A stretch of 64,000 nucleotides of DNA from assembly GCA_002719955.1 (NCBI GenBank), contig PBFW01000060.1, forward strand, positions 1 to 64,000, given 5' to 3'. The position numbers and the translations under genes were made by a program. Shown here one piece after another: positions 29,560-38,595 of this stretch (its first letter is position 1; the number at the start of each line of letters is the position of its first letter). The notes under the pieces are model-generated. The model did no database searches and had not been told where the DNA came from. It saw only the letters and a program-made list of their open reading frames with translations. This stretch comes from Deltaproteobacteria bacterium. Lineage in GTDB: Bacteria; Myxococcota_A; UBA9160; UBA4427.

Positions 29560-30423
29560 ATGGATCTGCAGTTGGGCGGGAATTCGAGCGAGGAGGAAGC
29601 GTTGCTGGCCACCGATCGTGGCGAGACGGGGCTTCTGCGCGAACTCGCAGCCGCCCGCTCACGGATCATCGAACTCGAGGCCCGACTCGCGGGACAGGCC
29701 CGTGTACGGGCAGAACTCGTGAATCTCGTCTGTCACGAATTACGCACGCCGATCACGGTCATCTCGGGATTTTCCCGGCTGCTCCAAAACGAGGTGTCGG
29801 GAACGCTCAACTGCGAGCAGCACCGTTTCGTGCGGGAGGGATTGAAGGCCTGCCAACGGCTCGATCGCTTCGTCGGTGATCTGCTCGAAGCGCGGCCCGA
29901 AGCCGAGACGCCCTTCGCTGTCGTGGTCGAGGAGGCCGATCTGCACGAGACGATCGAGGGGCAGCTCGAATCCCTCTTGCCCCTGCTCGAGGAGCGTAAC
30001 CTCAAGGTTGAAGCGAGGCTGCGATCCCGGGAGTCGATTCTCAGATTCGACGCCCGACGGATCGAGCAGGTGATTTCGAATCTGATGACGAACGCGATCC
30101 GTTATGGACCCGCTTCAGGCGTCATTCGCCTGGAGACGCATCTGCGCGACACCGCCCTCGGCGCCACACCCCACTCGTCGATCGAGGTTTCGGTCGAAGA
30201 CGATGGTCCCGGTATTCCGGCAGCGGATCGCGAGCGGCTCTTCGCTCCCTACGTGCGGGGTGACCATGGAGAGGATGCGGTGGGGTTGGGAATAGGCCTT
30301 GCGATCAGTCGGCGTATCATCGACGCGCATGGCGGACGAATCTGGATCGAAGCGGGCGAGCTCGGTGGAGCTCGGTTCGTTTTTAGCCTGCCGCGCAGAC
30401 GGCGCGCGGGCCGGGAGGATTGA
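29560..30423 (+). CDS. soluble sensor histidine kinase
   Basis: The 287 residues have no membrane helix. A short coiled coil (about residues 24-48) leads to the HisKA phosphorylation site LVCHELRTPITVISGFSRLL (His about 59). The HATPase domain shows NLMTNAIRYGP (N box), VEDDGPGIP (G1) and AVGLGIGLAIS (G2). The signal must be internal or come through a partner. AGGAG precedes the ATG. The stop is 4 bp before the next gene, an NtrC-type regulator, making a clear two-component pair. Its place beside the EPS locus recalls PrsK, though it lacks PrsK's GAF and membrane parts. Confidence 0.9.
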   Translation: MDLQLGGNSSEEEALLATDRGETGLLRELAAARSRIIELEARLAGQARVRAELVNLVCHELRTPITVISGFSRLLQNEVSGTLNCEQHRFVREGLKACQRLDRFVGDLLEARPEAETPFAVVVEEADLHETIEGQLESLLPLLEERNLKVEARLRSRESILRFDARRIEQVISNLMTNAIRYGPASGVIRLETHLRDTALGATPHSSIEVSVEDDGPGIPAADRERLFAPYVRGDHGEDAVGLGIGLAISRRIIDAHGGRIWIEAGELGGARFVFSLPRRRRAGRED

Positions 30424-30427
30424 AGGG

Positions 30428-31885
30428 ATGGGATCGGCGCTGGGGGGCTTGGACCGCGTGAAACGAATGGACGAGGAGGAGACGCCGCGCACACCGCGTG
30501 CGTTGATCGTCGATGATGCCGAGGGGATGCGGGCCTATATGGCGACGCTCTTCGAGACCCGTGGCTTCGATGTCGATACCTGTGACGATGGCGGGCGGGC
30601 GCTTTCGTTGCTCGAGAACGGGGCGGCTCCCGACCTGATCCTGCTCGACATCATGATGCCCGGGACGGGCGGTCTGGCCGCATTGGCACGCATTCGTTCG
30701 AGTTGGCCAGAAGTGCCCGTGTTGATGGTGTCGGTCGTAGGCAAGGCGAGCACGATCGTTCAGGCGATGCAGCTCGGCGCAACGGATTATCTGACCAAGC
30801 CTTTCGAAGAAGCGGAGCTCGATGCTGCACTCGATCGCCTCGGTCTTCACAGCTCGGGGCTCGCCGGATCCAGTAGCCGAGGGCGGGGGGTGACGGACCC
30901 GTCGCAGACAGTCTGGGTGAGCTCGGCGATGCGTGAGATCCGCTCGGTGATCGAGCAGATCGGCGATACCGACGTGACCGTCCTAATCCAGGGTGAGAGT
31001 GGTGCGGGCAAAGAAATCGTCGCGCGCGAGGTCCACGCGGTCTCGAATCGCGTGAAGGGGCCCTTTGTCAAGGTGAACTGTGCGGCGCTGCCGACGGATC
31101 TTCTAGAGAGCGAGCTCTTCGGCTATGAAAAGGGCGCGTTCACCGGGGCCAATGGGCGCAAACAGGGGAAATTCGAACTCGCGAACGGGGGCACGATCTT
31201 CCTTGATGAGATCGGCGAGATGTGTCCATTGCTTCAGGCGAAGCTGCTCCAGGTCCTGCAGGATTCGGAATTCACCCGATTGGGGGGCCACCGAGAAGTC
31301 CACGTCGACGTGCGGGTCGTCTGCGCGACGAATCGCGGACTGCTCGACATGGTCGCTGCCGGTGACTTCCGGGAGGATCTCTATTTCAGGCTCAATGTCG
31401 TGGCGATCGATATCCCGCCGCTACGGGAACGACGCGAAGAGCTTCCTCTGCTCGTCGAGACCTTCCTCGCTCGTTATGCGGTGCTCTATGAACGTCCGCA
31501 TACAGGGCTCTCTCAACGCCTGATCGAGGCGATGAACGCTCACGATTTTCCCGGTAATATTCGAGAACTCGAGAACATGATCAAGCGCGTCGTTGTCCTC
31601 GAGAATGAAGATTCGGTTCTCGCCGAGCTGAGCCGGCCGCGTACAAACCGTTCGGAGCGTCGTGCGGAACTCGATGCGATGCTCGACGAGATCGAGGAAA
31701 ACGCCGGAGAGCTGCCGCTGCGCGAGGTCGGTCGACTCTTTGCGCAGGAGGTCGAGCGCGAGGCGATCGAGCACATGCTGAACCTGACCGGTTGGAATCG
31801 GAAACAGGCGGCCTCGCGTCTGGGCATCAGCTACAAGACCCTGCTTCAGAAGATCCGCACCTGTGCGGTCGAAGTCGGTGGCTGA
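30428..31885 (+). CDS. sigma54-dependent NtrC-family response regulator (PrsR-like)
   Basis: The 485 residues hold a receiver (phospho-Asp in LILLDIMMPG, about residue 74). The AAA+ domain has Walker A GESGAGKE, the sigma54-contacting GAFTGA loop, and Walker B GGTIFLDEIGEM. A Fis-type HTH (WNRKQAASRLGISYKTLLQK) ends the protein. ATG 30428 is chosen because GGGAGGA lies 10 bp before; ATG 30467 is an alternative. It should activate sigma54 promoters on phosphorylation by the kinase just upstream. Similar regulators, including the second copy at 36.5 kb, accompany exosortase/EPS loci. Confidence 0.93.
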   Translation: MGSALGGLDRVKRMDEEETPRTPRALIVDDAEGMRAYMATLFETRGFDVDTCDDGGRALSLLENGAAPDLILLDIMMPGTGGLAALARIRSSWPEVPVLMVSVVGKASTIVQAMQLGATDYLTKPFEEAELDAALDRLGLHSSGLAGSSSRGRGVTDPSQTVWVSSAMREIRSVIEQIGDTDVTVLIQGESGAGKEIVAREVHAVSNRVKGPFVKVNCAALPTDLLESELFGYEKGAFTGANGRKQGKFELANGGTIFLDEIGEMCPLLQAKLLQVLQDSEFTRLGGHREVHVDVRVVCATNRGLLDMVAAGDFREDLYFRLNVVAIDIPPLRERREELPLLVETFLARYAVLYERPHTGLSQRLIEAMNAHDFPGNIRELENMIKRVVVLENEDSVLAELSRPRTNRSERRAELDAMLDEIEENAGELPLREVGRLFAQEVEREAIEHMLNLTGWNRKQAASRLGISYKTLLQKIRTCAVEVGG

Positions 31886-31947
31886 GCAGGCCTCGGATTT
31901 CCGTTCGTCAGGGAAGGTTTTCGGGCATCGACGTGCCGGACAGGGGC

Positions 31948-33183
31948 TCAGCGCGGCGTCGAGCTTTCGACGACACGCTCGAGGAAGGACGCCATCCGCC
32001 GAGCGAGGTCGTCGCGGATAAACCCGTTCTCGACCCAACGCCGCCCGGATTCGGCGAGGCGAGCCGCCCGCTCGGGAGCGTCCATGACGTGCTCGATGGC
32101 AGCCACTAACTGGTCCTCGACCTCGGGGTCGATCACGATGGCGCCCTGCGCCTCCTCGATCATGCGACGAATCTCACCCTTGGCCGCGAGCACGACCGGT
32201 CGCTCCTGCGCCAGGAATTCGAAGATCTTAGAGGGGATCACGGTTTCGAAGACCGGCAGGTCACGCAGCATCACGAGTAGGAGATCGATCGATGCGATCC
32301 ATTCGGGCATGGCCGCCCGCGGCTGCAGGCCGAGCATGACGACGTTCTTCAATCCGCGTCGCGCGACCTCCGCTTCGAGCTTGGCACGATCCGCGCCGTC
32401 TCCGATGAAGACGAAGCGCAGTTCTGTGCGCTGCTCCAAGCGTCCCGCGACGTCGATGAGTAGGCTGAGTCCGTGAGCCAGGCCGAGGGTGCCGACGTAG
32501 GCGACGGTGAAATGGTTCGCGAGTCCGTGCTCCTCGAGCAGCACCTCGTTCTTTGGCCGAGGCCGGAAGAGCGTCGGGTCGATCCCGTTGTAGATCAACT
32601 CGATGTCTTCCGCGGCCACCCCTCGTTCCATGATGTGGTCGCGAAAGGTTCGGGTATTCACGACGACGCCGGCGGCGCTTCGGTACAGCCATTTTTCGAG
32701 TGCCTCGAGGGTCGAGAGGATCGGGCCCTCGTTCAACTGTCCGAGTTCGACGACCGATTTCGGCCAGAGGTCGCGGACCTCCAGGACGAAGGGGCGTCGC
32801 TTCAATCTGGAAATGACCGCGCCGGCGATACCGACGAAGAATTGCGGACTGGTTGCGATGACCAGATCGGGCTTCTCGGTGCGTAGAGATGCGAAAACAG
32901 CGGTGAAGGCGAACAAGAGGTAATTCGCGACGCGTCTCGAGAAACCCGCGTTGGGCGTCAGGTACATCCAGGTTCGGATGACACGGATGCCGTCGATCCT
33001 CTCTTCCTGGATCCAGCGATTCTTGTAGCCTTCGAAGATCTGTCCCACAGGATGGTTTGGAACGCCGGTGATGACCGTGACCTCGTGCCCATCCTGCACC
33101 CAGCGCCGACAATGTTCATGGGTGCGGTTGGCCGGGGCGTTGACCTCCGGGGGGAAATAGTGAGTGATGAAGAGGATCTTCAT
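31948..33183 (-). CDS. GT4-type glycosyltransferase
   Basis: The 411 residues begin KILFITHYFPPEVNAPANR, typical of WcaI/WbuB-like GT4 enzymes with a GT-B fold. The middle has RPFVLEVRDLWPKSVVELG, and the C-terminal half has AYVGTLGLAHGLSLLIDVA and the donor-site segment VIPSKIFEFLAQERPVVLA. It should add a sugar to the lipid-linked EPS repeat unit. It is the last gene of the leftward wecB-exosortase-epsI unit and converges on the response regulator. Confidence 0.92.
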   Translation of the reverse strand: MKILFITHYFPPEVNAPANRTHEHCRRWVQDGHEVTVITGVPNHPVGQIFEGYKNRWIQEERIDGIRVIRTWMYLTPNAGFSRRVANYLLFAFTAVFASLRTEKPDLVIATSPQFFVGIAGAVISRLKRRPFVLEVRDLWPKSVVELGQLNEGPILSTLEALEKWLYRSAAGVVVNTRTFRDHIMERGVAAEDIELIYNGIDPTLFRPRPKNEVLLEEHGLANHFTVAYVGTLGLAHGLSLLIDVAGRLEQRTELRFVFIGDGADRAKLEAEVARRGLKNVVMLGLQPRAAMPEWIASIDLLLVMLRDLPVFETVIPSKIFEFLAQERPVVLAAKGEIRRMIEEAQGAIVIDPEVEDQLVAAIEHVMDAPERAARLAESGRRWVENGFIRDDLARRMASFLERVVESSTPR

Positions 33184-33272
33184 GGTTCGCCCGCGTGCTC
33201 GGAAAGAGCGGTCTCGATGAATACCCAGCGGCTACGAAATTTCGCGGCGCATAGCGATGTGCACCGGATAGG

Positions 33273-33920
33273 CTAGTTGGGTATAAAATCTGACAACAGG
33301 GGTGTGACGGTGCTCGCAAATTCCTCGAAAATGGCTTCGGCCGCCTTTTCGTCTCCGAACTGGATCGGGACGGTGAAGCGAACGAGTGAACCATCGGTGC
33401 GGCCACGACGCGCCCGATCGAGAAACATCCAGATGATCTTGTGGTGATTGCGGGCGATGACCCGGCCTCGAGAGTGATACCAGAAATAGACGAGCGCGCG
33501 CTGATTGCCCTTGGCGATCACGAAGCGCTTGGCCTCGCCACCGGAGCCGATGTCGATCGGAACCACCTGCGCGTCGATCACGTTCCAGCCGCTGCCGGGG
33601 AGACAATGCTCGGGCGGATGGATCGCAGACACGAGTCCCGACTGGTCATCGCGGGTCTGGCGCTCGTGATATCCGATATAGAGGTGGGATGCGATGTTCG
33701 TTTCCGGCTTGAAGAAGTTGCACGAGAGATAGTCGGTGACTTGAAGATTGCGCAGCGTCTGATCGTCGAGGGTCTCGCGATTTGCACAGCGCCACTCAGC
33801 GATGGCGTCCGGGAAAAGGCCGAACGGCTCCCGCGCAGGGATCACCTCGGTGCTTCCGAGGTACCAATAGACGTACGTGTTCAGGGCGAGGAAAAGAAGG
33901 GCGGCGGCGATCTTCTTCAT
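33273..33920 (-). CDS. EpsI family protein (exosortase-associated)
   Basis: The 215-residue protein has an N-terminal membrane helix (IAAALLFLALNTYVYW). The EpsI domain follows: ISDY-type segments such as LYIGYHERQ, the Cys-containing SAIHPPEHCLPGSGW, and LVYFWYHSRGRVI. EpsI-like proteins are either fused to or next to exosortases and belong to EPS export loci; their biochemistry is not settled. ATG 33920 lies 5 bp after the exosortase stop, with AAGGG upstream. Confidence 0.9.
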   Translation of the reverse strand: MKKIAAALLFLALNTYVYWYLGSTEVIPAREPFGLFPDAIAEWRCANRETLDDQTLRNLQVTDYLSCNFFKPETNIASHLYIGYHERQTRDDQSGLVSAIHPPEHCLPGSGWNVIDAQVVPIDIGSGGEAKRFVIAKGNQRALVYFWYHSRGRVIARNHHKIIWMFLDRARRGRTDGSLVRFTVPIQFGDEKAAEAIFEEFASTVTPLLSDFIPN

Positions 33921-33924
33921 TGAC

Positions 33925-34863
33925 TCATCCCTTCTTCGTTCCATCGGGCGAGGGCGCGTCCCCACCGGGTGTCGATCGATTGCAGGCGCCCAGGAAAAAA
34001 TCGATCATGCGACCCTCACCCAGCAAGATGAAGAACGCCATTCCGAAGGTGAAGATTCCCTGAAAATCGTGGATCGGACCGCCGGCGGCCTCCTCGCCAA
34101 AATGATGGGCGAGGTAGCCCGTCAATGCGACCCGGAACGCGTTGACAAAGATTGCGATCGGTATCGTAGAGCCGACGAGCAGGATCTGGATCCACAGGAC
34201 GCCGCGTTTGAAAAAATGCGCAAAGACGACCCCTAACGTGATGAGGGCCATCAGACTTCTAAGTCCGCTGCATGCCTCGTGCACGAAGAGTTCCGTATGG
34301 GCGAGATGGATGATATTGCCCTCGACCAGGGCCGGGATGCCGAGTTCGTGGAGGCTGGAAACGGCGAATTGCGCCGCCATCAGCTGGAGCGGGAAGGCGA
34401 CGGTGTTCACCAGCGATACCGGCAGGGGCACCATGAGAAAGAGGAAGAGGAGCGGGAAGGACAGGATCTTGAAGACCTCGCGGCCGAGCAGGAGCAGGAT
34501 GAGACCGATCAGCGTGAAGACGAATCCCGAACGCATCGTCATGAGCTCGGTTCCGAGTCGCCCGATCGCGAGCGAGGTCAGGCCGATCAGGAGGGGCAGC
34601 AGACCGATCCATGCCCCCTTGATCGGTGCCTCCTGCAGGTCCCAGCGACGCTCGTAGGCGAAGAAGAGGGCGAGGGGCGCGACGATGAAGCCGTGCTGGT
34701 AATCCTCGACGATGCTCCAGTGGTGCACCATGTTGCGAAGAATCGGGAAGTAGATGCCGAAGAGCGCGACGATCAGTCCACATACGATGTAGACGGTGGT
34801 TCGTCGTTCGAACTCATCGGGTTCTCCCGCGGTGCGGCCGATCGTGCTCGTTGAATCTGCCAT
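33925..34863 (-). CDS. exosortase (EpsH family membrane transpeptidase)
   Basis: The 312 residues form about eight membrane helices. The three catalytic residues are visible: Cys in FVHEACSGLRSLMALI, Arg in FVNAFRVALTG, and His in GGPIHDFQG. Exosortases cleave C-terminal sorting tripartite signals (PEP-CTERM type) from envelope proteins and couple them to EPS-linked export. The exact subtype cannot be told here. Its start follows the wecB stop directly (TAGATG), so the two are coupled. The C-terminus is a short polar tail. Confidence 0.93.
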   Translation of the reverse strand: MADSTSTIGRTAGEPDEFERRTTVYIVCGLIVALFGIYFPILRNMVHHWSIVEDYQHGFIVAPLALFFAYERRWDLQEAPIKGAWIGLLPLLIGLTSLAIGRLGTELMTMRSGFVFTLIGLILLLLGREVFKILSFPLLFLFLMVPLPVSLVNTVAFPLQLMAAQFAVSSLHELGIPALVEGNIIHLAHTELFVHEACSGLRSLMALITLGVVFAHFFKRGVLWIQILLVGSTIPIAIFVNAFRVALTGYLAHHFGEEAAGGPIHDFQGIFTFGMAFFILLGEGRMIDFFLGACNRSTPGGDAPSPDGTKKG

Positions 34864-36027
34864 CTAGACCTTGTCCAACTCCCTCTCCGAGAAGTCTCGC
34901 TCCAGAATGTCGACGATGCGCGCCGCGGCCCGCCCATCCCAGAGCGCGGGCCGCCTTCCATTTTTTTCGCCCGCCGGCCCATTGCGCAGATCGGCGATCG
35001 CGGTCTCTATCGCCGCGGGATCGGTTCCGACGATTCTGTTTGTTCCCTCGGTCACCGTGACGGGACGTTCGGTGCTGTTTCGCAGTGTAAGGCATGGGAC
35101 GCCTAGCGCAGTTGTCTCTTCCTGAATGCCCCCCGAATCCGTGAGGACCATCTGAGCGTCCGTCAGGAGGCGCAGAAAATCGAGATAGCCAAGGGGATCG
35201 GTCAGATGGAGGTCCGGCTTGAGGCCGCCGAGATTCGCCTCGATCGCATGGGCCGTGCGCGGATGAATCGGAAATATGACCGGGAGTTCTTTGTTCAGTC
35301 GCCCGAGGACTTCGAAGAGCCGAATCAACCGCTCGGCGGAGTCGACGTTGCTCGGGCGATGCAGCGTGAGAACGGCGTAGGAATGGGGCGAGAGGCCAAG
35401 CCTCGCGAGGGTATCGAGTTCCCGGGCCCGTTCCTGATGGGCCAGCAATGTGTCAATCATGACGTTGCCGACGAAGTGGATCTTCTCGGGGGCCACGCCT
35501 TCCCGTAGCAGGTTCTCCTCCGCGGAGGGCTCCGTGGTGAAGAGCCAATGCGAGACCGAATCCGTCAGTACGCGGTTAATCTCCTCCGGCATCTTGCGAT
35601 CCCACGAGCGAAGGCCCGCTTCGACGTGGGCGACGGGGATGTCGAGTTTGACGGCGGCAAGGGCGGCGGCGATGGTCGAATTCACATCTCCCACGACCAG
35701 GACCGCATGCGGTCGTCGCTCGATCAGCAACTCCTCGATCTTCATCAGGACCTGCGCGGTCTGTTGGCCGTGGCTTCCCGAACCGACGCCCAAGTTCACG
35801 TCCGGCTGGGGGATCCCGAGGTCCTCGAAGAAGGACTCGGACATGGCCTTGTCATAATGCTGGCCCGTGTGCACGAGGACGGGCTCGAAGCGGTCGGGAC
35901 GGCGAGCGAACTCGTGCATCAGGGGTGCGATCTTCATGAAATTGGGCCGTGCGCCGGCGACGGCGAGGACTCGGATCTTTTCGTTCGGGTCCAGGGGCAT
36001 CAGGTGGTCTTCCTGCCGAATCGGCAT
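34864..36027 (-). CDS. wecB: UDP-N-acetylglucosamine 2-epimerase (non-hydrolysing)
   Basis: The 387 residues start with VLAVAGARPNFMKIAPLMHE, and continue with VHTGQHYDKAMSESFFEDL, VAHVEAGLRSWDRKMPEEIN and VLTDSGGIQEETTALGVPC, all classical WecB signatures. It interconverts UDP-GlcNAc and UDP-ManNAc for EPS or enterobacterial-type glycans. ATG 36027 has GGGAG six bases upstream; ATG 36000 is also possible. It is the first gene of the leftward EPS unit. No wecC-type ManNAc dehydrogenase is in the window. Confidence 0.95.
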   Translation of the reverse strand: MPIRQEDHLMPLDPNEKIRVLAVAGARPNFMKIAPLMHEFARRPDRFEPVLVHTGQHYDKAMSESFFEDLGIPQPDVNLGVGSGSHGQQTAQVLMKIEELLIERRPHAVLVVGDVNSTIAAALAAVKLDIPVAHVEAGLRSWDRKMPEEINRVLTDSVSHWLFTTEPSAEENLLREGVAPEKIHFVGNVMIDTLLAHQERARELDTLARLGLSPHSYAVLTLHRPSNVDSAERLIRLFEVLGRLNKELPVIFPIHPRTAHAIEANLGGLKPDLHLTDPLGYLDFLRLLTDAQMVLTDSGGIQEETTALGVPCLTLRNSTERPVTVTEGTNRIVGTDPAAIETAIADLRNGPAGEKNGRRPALWDGRAAARIVDILERDFSERELDKV

Positions 36028-36370
36028 CGGGTCTCCCGTCTGCGCTTCGCGCGTAGCAGGGAGGGCGAGAGGAGCGGGTCGACAAGCCTCCTCTGGGAAT
36101 TTCGGGACTTCCGAGCGTCTTCTTTAGCATGCCGGTTCCGGGAGCCCCGCGTTCTCGATCCGGTGGCGGATTGAATGACTGTCCCCAAGGGTGGAGGGGA
36201 GGGGGACCAGTAACGACTCTGGGTTTCCCCCTAATTTTATGTGATTTGCGTGGAATTTGATCACAAGGTCACTTTCCGGCGACCGATGAAGGAACACAGT
36301 TTCCCATCTGGAGCACAAGTTCCCAATTTTGGAGTATTTTTCCCCATTGCGGCAAAAAGAACGTCCATCT
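36028..36370. promoter_or_regulatory. AT-rich divergent regulatory region of the EPS locus
   Basis: Between wecB (leftward) and the second regulator (rightward), the base composition shifts: from about 36170 to 36480 there are many A/T runs (for example CCCCTAATTTTATGTGATTT) unlike the GC-rich surroundings. TAAAAT (minus strand, about 36233-36238) could be a -10 box for wecB. TGATCACAAGGTCACT shares its right half GGTCACT with the Crp-type operator at 46042. I see no convincing sigma54 -24/-12 pair. It is probably the main control region of the locus. Confidence 0.45.
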
Positions 36371-36526
36371 ATGGCTACATTTCGGCACTACTTGGGTGAG
36401 AAGTCCGATTTGCTTCAAAAACGAACGCAGTTTGTCTTTTTTGAATTTGTGAATGGTCTGGAAAAATGCGGCGAAAACGATTCATCGTTTCGATCTCCCC
36501 GGGAGCCATTGAGCATCGATGAGTGA
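36371..36526 (+). CDS. possible 51-residue leader peptide, uncertain
   Basis: An open frame from ATG 36371 (MATFRHYLGEKSDLL) runs into the first 8 bp of the downstream regulator gene. It is Phe/Lys-rich (FVFFEF) and unlike the neighbours in codon use, as the DNA here is AT-rich. The ribosome binding site is weak. It may be chance, or a short upstream ORF whose translation affects the regulator. Confidence 0.22.
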   Translation: MATFRHYLGEKSDLLQKRTQFVFFEFVNGLEKCGENDSSFRSPREPLSIDE

Positions 36527-37937
36527 ACGCGTGACGGTTCTCGTGATTGATGATGATCCCGGGATTCGAGACTTTTTGGAGATGCTTGCGACGCGCCAGG
36601 GCTATGGGGTTTTTACCGCCGTGGACGGGGAGACTGCGCTCGCAGAACTCGACGACACCCGGCCCGACCTGATCACCCTTGACGCGGTGTTACCGGGGAT
36701 CGATGGGATTGAGACCTTGCGCCGTATCAAGCAGCGTTTGCCAGAGACGCCGGTCATCATGCTCTCGGGCCATGGGCAGGCGCGTACGATCGTCGAAGCG
36801 ATGCGGCTGGGCGCTTCGGATTTTCTGCGCAAGCCCTTCGAGGTCGAAGAACTCGAATTGGCCTTCAAGAAGGCGCTCGAGAATCGCGCTCTCGAGGAAG
36901 AGGTGATCAGCCTGCGTGGGCGGGTGCGGACGGAAGTCGACGGCCTGATGACCGGCGGCGACAACCCCAAGATGCGCGAAGTGCAGGAGATCATCGAGCA
37001 GGTCGCGGACACCGACATCACAGTGCTCGTCCGCGGCGAGAGCGGCACCGGGAAGGAAGTCGTTGCCCGTGCGCTTTTCCAGCTCGGCAATCGACGAAGC
37101 CGCCCCTTCGTGAAGGTCAATTGCGCGGCATTGCCCTCGGAACTCCTCGAGAGCGAACTCTTCGGCTTCGAAAAGGGCGCTTTTACCGGAGCGCAGAAAC
37201 GCAAACTCGGAAAATTCGAATACGCGAATCATGGCACCATTTTCCTCGACGAGATCAGCGAGATGGCTCCCGGTCTCCAGGCAAAGCTTCTCCAGGTCCT
37301 GCAGGATGGTGAGTTCTCTCGCCTCGGCGGCGAGATGGATGTGCGCGTCGATGCACGCATCATCGCTGCCACGAACCGAAACCTCGAAGACGCCGTCAAT
37401 AAGGGCGAATTTCGAGAGGATCTCTACTACCGGCTGAATGTCGTCACGATTCATGTTCCTCCGCTGCGCGACCGGATCGATGCAGTTCCGCTCCTCGTCG
37501 AGCATTTCCTCCAGATGTACAACGAACGGTACAAGAAGAGCGTCGAGGAATTGTCGACCGAGACGATGCGCTCGCTGATGGGATACCACTGGCCGGGCAA
37601 TGTCCGCGAACTCGAGAACATGATCAAGCGGATGGTAGTGCTCGGCAACGAGCAGGCCGTGCTTCAGGAGATCGATCAGCGCGAGTCCATCCCGAAGGCG
37701 GACGCGGACACGCAAGAGCTCGACCTGGCCGTACTCGCCGCGAATTTCGCGAACGGAGAGGAACTCGATCTCAAGGCCATCTCGAGGCGCGCCTCGCGGG
37801 TCGCCGAAAAGAAGGTGATCGAGCGCGTTCTGGGGATGACGCGCTGGAATCGCAAGGAAACCGCGAAGCGCCTGCAGATCAGCTACAAGGCGCTGCTTTA
37901 CAAGATGAAGGAAAACGGATTGAACGAGGGCCGTTAG
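36519..37937 (+). CDS. sigma54-dependent NtrC-family response regulator (PrsR-like)
   Basis: The 472 residues hold a receiver (phospho-Asp in LITLDAVLPG, about residue 55). The AAA+ domain has Walker A GESGTGKE, loop GAFTGA and Walker B TIFLDEISEM. The Fis-type HTH is WNRKETAKRLQISYKALLYK. It is clearly related to the regulator at 30.4 kb but not identical, and has no adjacent kinase. It leads the rightward EPS unit; PrsR regulators commonly sit in exosortase/PEP-CTERM loci. A weak ribosome binding site (GAG, 7 bp) precedes ATG 36519. Confidence 0.93.
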   Translation: MSERVTVLVIDDDPGIRDFLEMLATRQGYGVFTAVDGETALAELDDTRPDLITLDAVLPGIDGIETLRRIKQRLPETPVIMLSGHGQARTIVEAMRLGASDFLRKPFEVEELELAFKKALENRALEEEVISLRGRVRTEVDGLMTGGDNPKMREVQEIIEQVADTDITVLVRGESGTGKEVVARALFQLGNRRSRPFVKVNCAALPSELLESELFGFEKGAFTGAQKRKLGKFEYANHGTIFLDEISEMAPGLQAKLLQVLQDGEFSRLGGEMDVRVDARIIAATNRNLEDAVNKGEFREDLYYRLNVVTIHVPPLRDRIDAVPLLVEHFLQMYNERYKKSVEELSTETMRSLMGYHWPGNVRELENMIKRMVVLGNEQAVLQEIDQRESIPKADADTQELDLAVLAANFANGEELDLKAISRRASRVAEKKVIERVLGMTRWNRKETAKRLQISYKALLYKMKENGLNEGR

Positions 37938-37965
37938 GTCCCTGTTCGTCTGTTTTTTCTATTTC
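37929..37965 (+). terminator. candidate attenuator/terminator
   Basis: AGGGCC and GGTCCCT around the loop GTTA form a 6-bp stem with one bulged T, overlapping the regulator stop codon. About 9 bases later comes a T-rich stretch (GTTTTTTCT). It could partially stop transcription ahead of the export lipoprotein gene. The gap between stem and T tract makes it weak. Confidence 0.3.
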
Positions 37966-37977
37966 GACCGGAGATTC

Positions 37978-38583
37978 ATGATGATTCGCGTTGTCCAATA
38001 CTCTCGACACATCGCCTTCATGGTGATGGCTGCCCTGGCCATGGGCTGTACCGGAGCCGGTGCGCCGATGCCCTTGGAGCCGGCTGCGGGGACGCGCGAG
38101 GCCTACGTGATCGGGATTCCCGATATATTGAAGATCGTCGTCTGGAGGAATCCAGATCTGTCGGTCGAGGTGCCCGTTCGACGCGACGGGAAGATTTCGG
38201 TTCCGCTCGTCGATGACGTACAAGCCGAGGGTCTGACGCCGCACGAACTCAAGGAAGTCCTGACCGAAGCGTTGGCCGAGTTCGTCACGGCGCCCGACGT
38301 GACGGTGATCGTCCAGCAGACGAATAGTCATACGGTGACGGTCGTCGGGGGCGTCGCACGATCGGGTCAGATTGCGCTCACGCGGCAGATGCGGGTCGTC
38401 GAAGCGATCGCCACGATGGGTGGATTCAATGCCTGGGCCAAGAAGGATCGGATCAAGATTCTCCGGAAGAACGGGAACGAGATGGTCGAGTACGTCTTCA
38501 GCTATGGCGCTTTCGCCGCGGGGAAGGCACCTGATTCGAATCTTCTGCTTCAGCCAGGAGATACGGTTGTCGTACCGGAATAG
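37978..38583 (+). CDS. polysaccharide export lipoprotein (Wza/PEP-CTERM export family)
   Basis: The 201 residues start with a lipoprotein signal (lipobox ALAMGC). The Poly_export domain follows (REAYVIGIPDILKIVVWRNP; VRRDGKISVPLVDDV) and a SLBB-like segment (VTVVGGVARSGQIAL), ending LLLQPGDTVVVPE. It is short compared with Wza (about 370), as usual for exosortase-locus export proteins. It should form the outer-membrane or periplasmic exit with the beta-barrel encoded 13 bp downstream. GGAG lies 5 bp before ATG 37978. Confidence 0.92.
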   Translation: MMIRVVQYSRHIAFMVMAALAMGCTGAGAPMPLEPAAGTREAYVIGIPDILKIVVWRNPDLSVEVPVRRDGKISVPLVDDVQAEGLTPHELKEVLTEALAEFVTAPDVTVIVQQTNSHTVTVVGGVARSGQIALTRQMRVVEAIATMGGFNAWAKKDRIKILRKNGNEMVEYVFSYGAFAAGKAPDSNLLLQPGDTVVVPE

Positions 38584-38595
38584 CAGGGGCGCCGA

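Noticed and set aside
36371-36500. Sigma54 promoter in front of the second regulator
   Set aside because: GGCAC and TGC elements exist, but no GG-N10-GC spacing was found.
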